5,811 nucleotides of DNA from Candidatus Kerfeldbacteria bacterium (GCA_016192205.1 JACPUP010000033.1:1-5811); one strand, 5' to 3'. Shown: positions 1-4,683, counted from the stretch's first letter. Numbers and translations: made by a program. The notes: generated from the letters alone by a model not told the origin.

Positions 1-107
1 GGGGACCGGTCCTTCAGCGTCGTCCGACCGTCTTTGCGAGTCGGCTCGGTGGCGCCCGGTTCGAGCACCAGCGCCTGCCACGCGAAGGTGTAGAACTTCT
101 GCTCCAC
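1..107 (-). CDS. Unidentified protein, N-terminal fragment (runs off left edge)
   Basis: An open frame begins at a GTG (105-107) and runs out of the window after 35 codons without a stop. It starts MEQKFYTFAWQALVLEPG and continues with a polar stretch. I do not recognise the family and too little is present to assign a function. The start is supported by GAAGGAG at 114-120, an SD six nucleotides before the GTG. This SD follows directly on the TAG of the upstream small exported protein (121-123), so the two genes are almost certainly co-transcribed and may be translationally coupled. No ATG in this frame competes with the GTG within the visible part. Seen: frame, SD, spacing. Inferred: that it is a real gene. 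Confidence 0.6.
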   Translation of the reverse strand, partial: MEQKFYTFAWQALVLEPGATEPTRKDGRTTLKDRS

Positions 108-120
108 CGCTTACTCCTTC

Positions 121-408
121 CTACCGGAACTTCTGCTTCACACCGCCCCAGGTTTCGGGCTGGACGGCAACGGTGCCACCCCAGAAATTGCCCACGGATT
201 CGGCAGACTCACCAACGTAGCGATTTCCGGCTGCCGGGCGGAAGAAGGTATCACCGTTCGAGGTGACGACGTATACGCCCGAACCTCCGCTCCCGAAAGC
301 CGCCACAATCTGACCACCACTCTGCGCCTGGACATTCCGTGCGCCGAGCTGGTACGCGACCATAAGCATGAGGATCGCTGCACTGACGAAGAACAATCGC
401 TTGGCCAT
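121..408 (-). CDS. Small exported or membrane-anchored protein of unknown function
   Basis: The product is 95 residues. Residues 1-4 (MAKR) are basic, residues 5-23 form a hydrophobic helix, and NVQAQS at about 25-30 looks like a signal-peptidase I site after AQA-like residues. The mature part would be about 65 residues and is rich in Gly, Val and aromatics, with AAFGSGGSGVYVVTSNGD, then GNFWGG and a final TWGGVKQKFR. This looks like one small beta-rich domain, perhaps with ligand- or surface-binding aromatics. I cannot name a family. The ATG at 406-408 is chosen because a full AGGAGG (415-420) lies six nucleotides before it and because the signal peptide begins there. The frame stays open upstream to 639, but that extension is arginine-rich, crosses the palindromes of the spacer and would put the signal peptide in the interior. 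The gene next downstream starts 13 nt after this stop. Confidence 0.8.
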   Translation of the reverse strand: MAKRLFFVSAAILMLMVAYQLGARNVQAQSGGQIVAAFGSGGSGVYVVTSNGDTFFRPAAGNRYVGESAESVGNFWGGTVAVQPETWGGVKQKFR

Positions 409-414
409 GGTTTT

Positions 415-420
415 CCTCCT
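415..420 (-). promoter_or_regulatory. Strong Shine-Dalgarno that fixes the start of the small exported protein
   Basis: AGGAGG on the minus strand, six nucleotides before the ATG at 406-408. It decides against the longer reading that would begin at 639. It contrasts with the core translation genes in this window, which lack an SD. Confidence 0.85.
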
Positions 421-475
421 TCTCTCAACGCGAACCACAGCGCGCCTACGGTGCTCCTTTTCGACAAAGCTGTCA

Positions 476-489
476 AGAAAAATTTTTCT
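476..489. repeat. Perfect 14-bp A/T palindrome AGAAAAATTTTTCT
   Basis: A symmetric run of five A then five T flanked by AG and CT. It overlaps a perfect TTGACA (471-476, minus strand) by one base. A/T runs of this kind bend DNA and can act as UP elements or nucleoid-protein sites when next to a promoter. That role is inferred, since the matching -10 box is not evident. Confidence 0.6.
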
Positions 490-553
490 GTCGACGGTCC
501 GAGAAAAATAGAAAAACAAGCAATCGAGCATCGTATCCGGCCGCGCAGGTCGA

Positions 554-612
554 CCCAGCACCTTCCTTAATGAAGAAAGGCGAATATTGTTTTGAAAAGA
601 GAAGGTGCTGGG
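554..612. repeat. 12-bp perfect inverted repeat with 35-nt AT-rich centre
   Basis: Arms CCCAGCACCTTC (554-565) and GAAGGTGCTGGG (601-612) are perfectly complementary. The 35-nt centre is AT-rich. No T-run follows on either side, so it is not a typical intrinsic terminator. It could be a large stem-loop in the leader of the small exported protein, an operator, or a remnant of a palindromic element. Confidence 0.75.
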
Positions 613-666
613 GAGCGCCGGAGCGTGCCGCAGGACCAACGTTTTGTCTAAGGGGAGGGTACCGGC

Positions 667-700
667 CTAGGGAGGGGCCGTTATTCAGGCCCCTCCCTGG
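667..700. terminator. Strong GC-rich hairpin after argS, possible bidirectional terminator
   Basis: Arms 667-679 and 688-700 form 13 pairs (11 perfect Watson-Crick pairs in a row, then one G-T wobble and a closing C-G) around an 8-nt loop. It lies about 70 nt past the argS stop. Neither side has a U-tract, so termination here would be U-tract-independent or Rho-aided, or the hairpin may stabilise the argS mRNA 3' end. Stem seen, function inferred. Confidence 0.5.
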
Positions 701-713
701 TCAAGATAAGGGG

Positions 714-741
714 GTGCAGCCCCGCAATGCTGCGGGGCGCA
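714..741. terminator. Hairpin just downstream of argS, first of a tandem pair
   Basis: The core stem is GCCCCGCA (719-726) with TGCGGGGC (731-738) and a 4-nt loop. Three further pairs form after a bulged A at 718. It begins about 32 nt past the argS stop on the minus strand. Like the hairpin at 667-700 it lacks a U-tract. Together they mark the argS 3' end. It could instead be a dispersed palindromic repeat. Confidence 0.5.
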
Positions 742-772
742 ACCTCGGCGGAGCCGGAAGAAGTCTGGAAGC

Positions 773-2437
773 TTACATCTTCTCCGGCGCCGAAACCCCC
801 ATGAGCGAGAGGCAATTCTGCAGCACTTGCCGCGTTGCCTCGAGAAGCGTCAGCCGCGTTTGGTTGACGGTTTCGCCCTCGATGATGCGTGCGCGGTCGT
901 AGTAGTCGTGGAACGCGCGGGCCAGGTCGAGCGCAAAAAACGGCAGCTGCTGGGGCGCGAGCGCGGCCGCTGCGTCTTCAACCACATCGGGGTAGCGCAG
1001 GAGCACGCGCGCCAGTTTGGCCTCGGGTTCGCCGAACATCCCGCGCACCATCTTCACCTTCCCTGCGCCCTGCGCCCTACGCCCTACGCCCTTCTTCTCG
1101 TGCAGGAGACCTTCAACTTTCCGAACTACACTACAGATTCTGGCATGCGCGTACTGCACGTAAAACACCGGATTCTTCTCACTGCGCTCTTTGGCCAGGT
1201 TCAGGTCGAAATCCATGTGCGTGTCAGCCGCGTGCATGAGGAAGAAAAACCGCGCCACGTCCGGTCCGACCCAGTCGACGAGCTCGTCGAGCGTCACGAA
1301 GTTGCCAGCCCGTTTGGACATCCGAACTTCCTGTCCGTCTCTGATGAGCCGCACGAGCTGCATAATGATGGCCTGGAGCGCTCCCGGGTGGCCCAACGCG
1401 GCGGCCGCGGCCTTCAAGCGACCGACGTAGCCGTGGTGGTCGGCGCCAAGGAAAATGATTGCGCGGTCGAACGTGCGGCGATTGAACTTGTCGTTGACGT
1501 AGGCAACGTCGGATAAGAAGTACGTCTGCTCGCCATTGGCTTTGACGAGGACGCGGTCTTTGTCGTCGCCGAATTGCGTTGTCTTCATCCAGACCGCCCC
1601 GTCGCGCACTTCCACGAGCCCGTCGTGCCGGAGCTTCGCCAGTATGTGCGCATCGAGCTTCTGCGCGTAGAGTTCGGACTCGCGGAACCAGCGGTCATAG
1701 CGAACGCCGAGGCGTTTTTCGACCAGCTTCTTGATATCGGCGAGCATCAAATTGAGCACCCGTGATTGCACGCGGCGGCGGAGCTTGCGCATGTCAGCCT
1801 TCGCGCCATCCAATTTGAGCTTTACCGCCAATTCTTCCACGTACCCGCCTTGGTACAAATGGTCGGGATACTCCATCACGATGCCCTGCCTGATGAAGTA
1901 CTTGCGCACGACCGACTCGGCCAGGGTCTCGACCTGCTTGCCAATGTCGTTGACGTAGTATTCGCGCCAAACCTTGTAGCCGGCAGCTGAAAGCAGGTTG
2001 CTGGTAACATCACCGAGGAAAGCGCCGCGGCCATTGCCAAGGTGCAAAGGGCCGGTTGGGTTCGCGGAGATAAATTCGACGTGGACGCGCGCGCCTTTTC
2101 CGGCATCCCCTGTTCCGTACTGTTTTCCCTCCCGCAGGATAGCGGCCGGCACCCGTTTGAGGGTGTCGGATGCCAGCCGGATATTCACGAATCCCGGCGC
2201 TGCGACCTCGACTGTGCCGAGCGAGGGTTTCATCAGACCGTCTGCGATCTCCTGTGCGATATCCAAGGGCGGCCGTTTGAGCGCAGGCGCCAACTGCAGC
2301 GCAACGTTCGTCGCGTAATCCCCGTGACGCGAATCGCGCGGCGGCTCGATAACGACGGCGGGCGGATCGGCGAGTTCTGGCCAGCGCTCCCTGACGCGCT
2401 TGACCACGGCCTGCTGCAGCTGGTGACGGATGGTCAT
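773..2437 (-). CDS. argS: Arginyl-tRNA synthetase (class Ia), EC 6.1.1.19
   Basis: This cytoplasmic enzyme charges tRNA-Arg with arginine using ATP. The product is 554 residues, the normal size for bacterial ArgRS. Residues 1-90 form the N-terminal additional domain that contacts the tRNA elbow, including HGDYATNVALQLA. The catalytic Rossmann fold follows with EFISANPTGPLHLGNGRGA (121-139), where HLGN is the HIGH signature. REYYVNDIGKQ (158-168) and GADHHGY (331-337) are family motifs, and RMSKR (372-376) is the KMSKS loop. The helical DALR anticodon-binding domain begins near 423 (NPVFYVQYAHARI) and ends at PEKM. No catalytic motif is missing. The 7-bp tandem repeat at 1061-1092 encodes about residues 449-459, in a region between DALR helices that tolerates change. 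The ATG at 2435-2437 has no SD but lies six nucleotides from a TATACT box, which suggests a leaderless transcript. The gene stands alone, 256 nt after rplT. Confidence 0.97.
   Translation of the reverse strand: MTIRHQLQQAVVKRVRERWPELADPPAVVIEPPRDSRHGDYATNVALQLAPALKRPPLDIAQEIADGLMKPSLGTVEVAAPGFVNIRLASDTLKRVPAAILREGKQYGTGDAGKGARVHVEFISANPTGPLHLGNGRGAFLGDVTSNLLSAAGYKVWREYYVNDIGKQVETLAESVVRKYFIRQGIVMEYPDHLYQGGYVEELAVKLKLDGAKADMRKLRRRVQSRVLNLMLADIKKLVEKRLGVRYDRWFRESELYAQKLDAHILAKLRHDGLVEVRDGAVWMKTTQFGDDKDRVLVKANGEQTYFLSDVAYVNDKFNRRTFDRAIIFLGADHHGYVGRLKAAAAALGHPGALQAIIMQLVRLIRDGQEVRMSKRAGNFVTLDELVDWVGPDVARFFFLMHAADTHMDFDLNLAKERSEKNPVFYVQYAHARICSVVRKVEGLLHEKKGVGRRAQGAGKVKMVRGMFGEPEAKLARVLLRYPDVVEDAAAALAPQQLPFFALDLARAFHDYYDRARIIEGETVNQTRLTLLEATRQVLQNCLSLMGVSAPEKM
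1061..1092. repeat. Heptanucleotide tandem repeat inside argS
   Basis: Two CCCTGCG units (1061-1074) are followed by two CCCTACG units (1075-1088) and the start of a fifth (CCCT, 1089-1092). On the coding strand it encodes a Gly/Arg/Ala-rich stretch at about residues 449-459 of ArgRS. Seven is not a multiple of three, so gain or loss of one unit would shift the frame of an essential gene. Only changes of three units keep the frame. Confidence 0.9.
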
Positions 2438-2443
2438 GCCGAT

Positions 2444-2473
2444 AGTATAGCGAACTTTGTCTAAAACAGTTAA
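2444..2473 (-). promoter_or_regulatory. Promoter of argS, predicted to give a leaderless mRNA
   Basis: The -10 box is TATACT (2444-2449, five of six matches to TATAAT) and the -35 box is TTAACT (2468-2473, four of six matches to TTGACA), with an 18-nt spacer. Only six nucleotides, ATCGGC, separate the -10 box from the argS ATG, so transcription should start at or within one or two bases of the A of AUG. There is no SD, which agrees with leaderless initiation. Boxes are seen, start site inferred. Confidence 0.65.
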
Positions 2474-2540
2474 CCTTTGACCCTCAACGAGAGGGTGGGA
2501 AAAGGAATAGCGTTGCGACTGCAGAAATGGGATGAGATAC

Positions 2541-2672
2541 GAAGCCGCGCAGCGAGGAGCGAACCGAGGCGTACTCGACAGTACGTCGAGGGAGCACCGC
2601 AGCGAGCGGCGAGCCCGCAGGGTCAGGCTGCGCGAAAGCCGGGCTCTGCCGGGCTGCGGCGCAGCCTGATAG
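2541..2672. repeat. Palindrome-rich intergenic element between rplT and argS
   Basis: The 256-nt gap between rplT and argS holds a stretch of repeated CGAG/GCGAGC words around two symmetric centres. One is CGTACT-CGAC-AGTACG at 2570-2585. The other is an 11-bp perfect inverted repeat, TCAGGCTGCGC (2623-2633) and GCGCAGCCTGA (2659-2669), whose 25-nt centre carries GCCGGGCT twice (2638-2645 and 2648-2655). The larger hairpin lies about 25-70 nt past the rplT stop and may end the infC operon, although no U-tract follows. The style is that of dispersed intergenic palindromes. Copy number in the genome cannot be seen here. Confidence 0.6.
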
Positions 2673-2693
2673 CTCGCCCATTGCTGCAGTCGC

Positions 2694-3038
2694 CTAGCCC
2701 TTGGCTAACTTGACGATGGCCTCAAACACCTTCGGCTCGTTCATCGCCAGATCAGCCAGCGACTTCCGATCCAACCCAATCTTCGCCTTCTTCACCCCAG
2801 CCATGAACCGGCTGTACGACAGCCCATGCTGCCGCGCTGCCGCGTTGATGCGGATCTGCCACAGGGCGCGGAATTCCCGCTTCTTCCTGCGGCGGTCGCG
2901 GTAGGCGTTCACCCCCGCTTTGAGCACGGCCACGCGGCCTAAGCGGATGGTGGACTTCCGCCGCCACAGGTAGCCCTTCGTGGCTTTGCGGAGGGCAGCG
3001 CGGCGACGGCGGTGGGTAACGGAACGTTTGATGCGCAT
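2694..3038 (-). CDS. rplT: 50S ribosomal protein L20
   Basis: L20 binds 23S rRNA early in 50S assembly. The product is 114 residues, normal for L20 (about 115-120). The basic N-terminal extension (MRIKRSVTHRRRRAALRKATKGY) is followed by the helical core with AYRDRRRKKREFRALWQIRINAAARQHGLSYSRFM at about 46-80, the family signature, and LDRKSLADLAMNEPKVFEAIV near the C-terminus. It is the last gene of infC-rpmI-rplT, 45 nt after rpmI. In Escherichia coli and Bacillus subtilis L20 represses its own operon by binding the mRNA. No SD lies at the usual distance before the ATG. The nearest purine run (AGGAAG, within 3065-3070) is about 27 nt away and sits in the 5' arm of a hairpin whose 3' arm touches the start codon. 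Confidence 0.98.
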   Translation of the reverse strand: MRIKRSVTHRRRRAALRKATKGYLWRRKSTIRLGRVAVLKAGVNAYRDRRRKKREFRALWQIRINAAARQHGLSYSRFMAGVKKAKIGLDRKSLADLAMNEPKVFEAIVKLAKG

Positions 3039-3069
3039 AGAAGTAGGGGGTAGGCGGGTAGCTACTTCC
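3039..3069 (-). promoter_or_regulatory. Hairpin in the rpmI-rplT gap, abutting the rplT start codon
   Basis: On the minus-strand RNA, GGAAGUAG (3062-3069) pairs with CUACUUCU (3039-3046): seven Watson-Crick pairs and one G-U, around a 15-nt loop. The 3' arm ends directly at the rplT AUG (3036-3038) and the 5' arm holds the only SD-like purines. Folding would control access to the rplT start, so this may be a translational control site, for example for L20 itself. The stretch is also built from short GTAG/CTAC words spaced about 7 nt apart, so it may merely be a repeat. Function is inferred. Confidence 0.4.
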
Positions 3070-3083
3070 TACCAGCCTCGTCA

Positions 3084-3281
3084 TTATCGATACGGAATCA
3101 GCTTCTGCACGGCCTTTCGATGCGTGTTCGACAGGGTCACGTCGCGCCGCTTGTTCTTCGTTTTCTTGCCGGTGTCGCGCGCGTTGAAGTGGTCCTGACC
3201 GGCCTGGCGTCGCAGGAGTTTGTGGCGGCCGGTGATGTGGAGCCGCTTGCGGAGTGCTTTGTGGGTCTTCAACTTCGCCAT
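3084..3281 (-). CDS. rpmI: 50S ribosomal protein L35
   Basis: L35 is a small, very basic 50S protein bound to 23S rRNA. The product is 65 residues, the standard length. The signature KLKTHKALRKRLHITGRHKLLRRQAGQ opens the protein and HFNARDTGKKTKNKRRDVTLS follows, both typical of the family. It lies between infC and rplT, the conserved bacterial order. The ATG is six nucleotides after the infC stop and there is no SD (the gap is CCCACT), so ribosomes probably arrive by coupling from infC. Confidence 0.98.
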   Translation of the reverse strand: MAKLKTHKALRKRLHITGRHKLLRRQAGQDHFNARDTGKKTKNKRRDVTLSNTHRKAVQKLIPYR

Positions 3282-3287
3282 AGTGGG

Positions 3288-3785
3288 CTAGGCGCTGATG
3301 AGCACGAAGAATTTCTTGCCTTGCCGGTTGAGCGGTTGTTCGATCTTCGCGTTCAAGTCGGCGATGAACTGCTCGATGGTCAGCCGCGCCAGCTCGGGCC
3401 GGGCATTCTCCCGTCCGTGGAGCATGACCTCGAGCTTCACCTTGTGCCCCTGCGAGAAGAACTTCTGGGCTTGCTTCAGCCGGAACTCGCGGTCGTGCTG
3501 CCCGATGTTCACGGACAGCCGGATGCCCTTGATTTCGATCTGCCGAGCGTGCGCCTTCTGCTTGCGCGCCTGCTTCTCCTGGCGGTACTGGTAGGCGCCG
3601 AAGTCGAGAATCTTGCAGACCGGCGGCTGGGAGGTCGGGCCAACCTCAACCAGGTCGAGCCCGCGCTCCTGGGCGAGGCGGAGGGCCTCCTGGGTCGGCA
3701 TGGTGCCGAGTGGTTTGTTGTTCTCGTCGATGACGGTGACTTGCGGAATCCGGATCCGGAAGTTGACGCGAAGCGGTTTCTTAAT
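3288..3785 (-). CDS. infC: Translation initiation factor IF-3, starting at AUU
   Basis: IF-3 binds the 30S subunit, keeps it apart from 50S and checks start codon and initiator tRNA in the P site. The product is 165 residues. The N-domain carries RVNFRIRIPQVTVIDENN (6-23), then LGTMPTQEALRLAQERGLDLVEVGP and PPVCKILDFGAYQY, all standard IF-3. A lysine-rich linker leads to the C-domain with KGIRLSVNIGQHD (86-98) and VMLHGRENARPEL (120-132). The visible ATG (3699-3701) would cut off the first 28 residues of the conserved N-domain. The frame continues upstream and is closed by TAA at 3795-3797, leaving GCC ACC GCT ATT as the only possible start region. ATT (3783-3785) gives MKKPLRVNF, matching the usual IF-3 beginning. 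AUU is the codon used by E. coli infC, where poor recognition in the presence of IF-3 provides autoregulation. No SD is visible. It heads the infC-rpmI-rplT operon. Confidence 0.95.
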   Translation of the reverse strand: MKKPLRVNFRIRIPQVTVIDENNKPLGTMPTQEALRLAQERGLDLVEVGPTSQPPVCKILDFGAYQYRQEKQARKQKAHARQIEIKGIRLSVNIGQHDREFRLKQAQKFFSQGHKVKLEVMLHGRENARPELARLTIEQFIADLNAKIEQPLNRQGKKFFVLISA

Positions 3786-3831
3786 AGCGGTGGCTTAAGG
3801 TTGAGCGGCCGGAATTGCGCGGCTCGGGATT

Positions 3832-3860
3832 AGTATTGACGATTGTGAACGGAGTGTCAA
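3832..3860 (-). promoter_or_regulatory. Sigma-70-type promoter of the infC-rpmI-rplT operon
   Basis: A perfect -35 box TTGACA (3855-3860) and an AATACT -10 box (3832-3837, four of six matches) are separated by 17 nt. Transcription should start near 3825, giving a leader of about 40 nt before the infC AUU. The promoter begins only 13 bp past the stop of the GIY-YIG gene, so the operon can be expressed independently of it. In many bacteria thrS lies upstream of infC. Here it does not. Confidence 0.75.
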
Positions 3861-3873
3861 CGGTGCGGATTGA

Positions 3874-4125
3874 TCATTGCGGACGCAGAATATACCTCAA
3901 CATCGCTTTCCCGTTCGTAGTCTTGAAGTATCGTTCTCGTCGTTCAGCCGCATGACGGCTTCGATGACCTTCAAAGTACAAGAGTTCGAGTGGCCGTCGT
4001 CGGGCAGTTGCTGGCGTCCACCCGAGCTCGTGCTGTCGAAGCCGATGGCGAAGTCGCGCGGTCTGTCCGATGTACCACTGACCATCACGACGACTGCGCA
4101 GGACGCAGACGTAGAACCACGGCAT
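3874..4125 (-). CDS. Small stand-alone GIY-YIG domain protein
   Basis: The product is 83 residues and consists of a single GIY-YIG nuclease fold, as in the UPF0213/YhbQ-like group. WFYVCVLRS (3-11) replaces the GIY strand, WYIGQT (17-22) is the YIG element, and the arginine-rich helix LRHRLRQHE (25-33) supplies the usual catalytic Arg position. RPLELLYFEGH (44-54) is the next strand. AAERRERYFKTTNGKAMLRYIL (59-80) is the C-terminal helix with the conserved E-R-E and GK pattern. Members are predicted DNA endonucleases, but cell roles of these short forms are poorly known. The ATG at 4123-4125 is chosen because GGGAG (4133-4137) lies seven nucleotides before it and the fold begins there. A longer frame up to 4338 would overlap the hairpin repeats and the tmRNA 3' end and adds no domain. 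It lies between ssrA and the infC promoter. Confidence 0.88.
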   Translation of the reverse strand: MPWFYVCVLRSRRDGQWYIGQTARLRHRLRQHELGWTPATARRRPLELLYFEGHRSRHAAERRERYFKTTNGKAMLRYILRPQ

Positions 4126-4181
4126 AGGATCTCTCCCAGTACAGCCACCATTGTGATGTGTTCTCAAAAAACTGACGGGTA

Positions 4182-4215
4182 GCCCTGTACCACTCACGCG
4201 GTTCGGGTACAGGGC
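4182..4215. repeat. Hairpin repeat copy D, possible ssrA terminator
   Basis: Arms GCCCTGTACC (4182-4191) and GGTACAGGGC (4206-4215) form ten perfect pairs around a 14-nt loop. On the minus strand six T follow (4166-4171), but ten nucleotides past the stem, too far for a standard intrinsic terminator. Read on the minus strand it aligns with the hairpins at 4254-4285 and 4693-4719. Its stem differs at one pair, where A-T became T-A on both arms, a compensatory change. Confidence 0.7.
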
Positions 4216-4284
4216 ATGAACCACTCGCTCCGCGCACAAGCCTTCGCGGCTTGCCATGAACCCGAGCGGAGCGAGTGGTTCATG
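4215..4284. repeat. 19-bp perfect inverted repeat flanking a small hairpin, touching the ssrA 3' end
   Basis: CATGAACCACTCGCTCCGC (4215-4233) is exactly complementary to 4266-4284. The 32-nt centre has its own hairpin, CAAGCC (4237-4242) with GGCTTG (4248-4253). The right arm is also half of the repeat unit at 4254-4285, so this structure arises from one and a half copies of the hairpin repeat in opposite orientation. The arm reaches the last two bases of the tmRNA, so the fold could define the 3' end of its precursor or stop transcription. Confidence 0.8.
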
Positions 4285-4285
4285 G
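4254..4285. repeat. Hairpin repeat copy B, downstream of ssrA
   Basis: CCATGAACC (4254-4262) pairs with GGTTCATGG (4277-4285). The interior CGAGCGGAGCGAGT matches the interiors of the copies at 4182-4215 (minus orientation) and 4693-4719. It can also pair with 4215-4233, so two alternative folds are possible. Confidence 0.7.
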
Positions 4286-4683
4286 AGATGGCGGGGGTTG
4301 CACCCGCGTCTAGTCCGAGCACTCCATCCGGTCTCCACGCGAAGTCCGCTTTTCCATGTCGGTGACCGGTTATGAAACGGACGAAAGGCCGGTTACCCAA
4401 TCCTCGGCAGAAGGTCGTGGCGCGGCGAGGAGCCCGCGCCATCAAGCCCGCGAAGTTGACACCCGGCTGCTTCCCTACGGGCGCGGGAAACGCGGATGGC
4501 AGTCGGCGTTTAGGCGACTGCGGGCGCAAAGGCGAGGCGCGCGAGTGAATTGCTCACAGCGTCTCGGAGCTTCGCGATAGTGTTCTTGGCACTTATCATT
4601 TCCTGCGGTTTTGACAGAGGCGCAGGCGCTCCGGCGTGCATGGATGGACTGCTGAAACGAACTATCGATTATTGGACATCCCC
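4283..4683 (-). ncRNA. ssrA: Transfer-messenger RNA (tmRNA), one-piece form
   Basis: tmRNA with SmpB rescues stalled ribosomes and tags the unfinished protein. The 5' end GGGGATG (4677-4683) pairs with CATCTCC (4284-4290) to give a 7-bp acceptor stem containing G3-U70, the alanine identity pair, with A73 at 4283. CCA is not encoded and must be added. The T-arm is GCGGG (4303-4307), a 7-nt loop TGCAACC and CCCGC (4291-4295). Helix 2 is TCCATCC (4642-4648) with GGATGGA (4323-4329). Pseudoknot 1 is complete: CGGAG (4629-4633) with CTCTG (4615-4619, one G-U), interleaved with CCTGCG (4621-4626) and CGCAGG (4602-4607). A second H-type knot uses GGCGCGG (4434-4440) with CCGCGCC (4419-4425), and TCCTCG (4426-4431) with CGAGGA (4401-4406). 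At 401 nt it is of normal to slightly long size. It follows smpB by 32 nt. No good promoter lies directly before it, so it is probably cut from an smpB transcript by RNase P. Confidence 0.96.
4510..4590 (-). other. tmRNA tag reading frame, 26 residues, ending AVA
   Basis: The resume codon is most likely GCC at 4588-4590, 11 nt past pseudoknot 1 and preceded by ATAAGT, which resembles the UAGUC-type element before resume codons. The frame begins AKNTIAKL, continues through a polar middle and ends RLAFAPAVA before TAA (4510-4512). Most tags are about 8-20 residues and end in Ala-Ala. This one is long and ends Val-Ala. A resume codon further in (for instance GCG at 4539-4541, giving ARLAFAPAVA) would give an ordinary length but lacks the correct spacing from the knot. 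Confidence 0.75.

Larger units (their letters stand above)
409..772. other. 364-nt gene-free spacer between argS and the small exported protein
   Basis: This spacer has no supportable gene. It holds, from right to left, two GC-rich hairpins just after argS (714-741 and 667-700), a 12-bp inverted repeat (554-612), an AT-rich stretch with a symmetric A/T palindrome (476-489) and the SD at 415-420. A promoter for the small exported protein should be here. TTGACA on the minus strand at 471-476 matches a -35 box exactly, but no convincing -10 box lies 16-18 nt downstream of it, so I do not call a promoter. Confidence 0.7.

Noticed and set aside
448..476. Promoter from the exact TTGACA before the small exported protein
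   Set aside because: The hexamer 17 nt downstream is CACCGT, only two of six matches to a -10 box, and other spacings are no better.
409..639. Upstream extension of the small exported protein to a start at 639
   Set aside because: The extra 77 residues are arginine-rich and cross the inverted repeat. The strong SD and signal peptide place the start at 408.
827..1516. Long plus-strand open frame opposite argS
   Set aside because: It is a mirror of the argS coding frame. The product is rich in His, Arg and Val without any family motif.
3699..3701. ATG as the start of infC
   Set aside because: It would remove 28 residues of conserved IF-3 N-domain that are present in frame upstream.
3120..3833. 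Plus-strand open frame of 237 codons over infC and rpmI
   Set aside because: It lies opposite two certain genes. Its Leu/Val/Asp/Glu-rich composition is what the reverse of lysine/arginine-rich ribosomal genes gives.
4166..4215. Classical Rho-independent terminator of ssrA
   Set aside because: The stem is good but the six-T run begins ten nucleotides after it, so it is kept as a repeat hairpin with possible terminator function only.
4126..4338. N-terminal extension of the GIY-YIG protein to 154 residues
   Set aside because: It would read through the hairpin repeats and the 3' end of tmRNA, and adds no recognisable domain. An SD supports 4125.
4194..4580. Open frames on both strands across 4194-4580
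   Set aside because: This region is the tmRNA body and its flanking hairpins. The frames have no SD and no protein-like composition.
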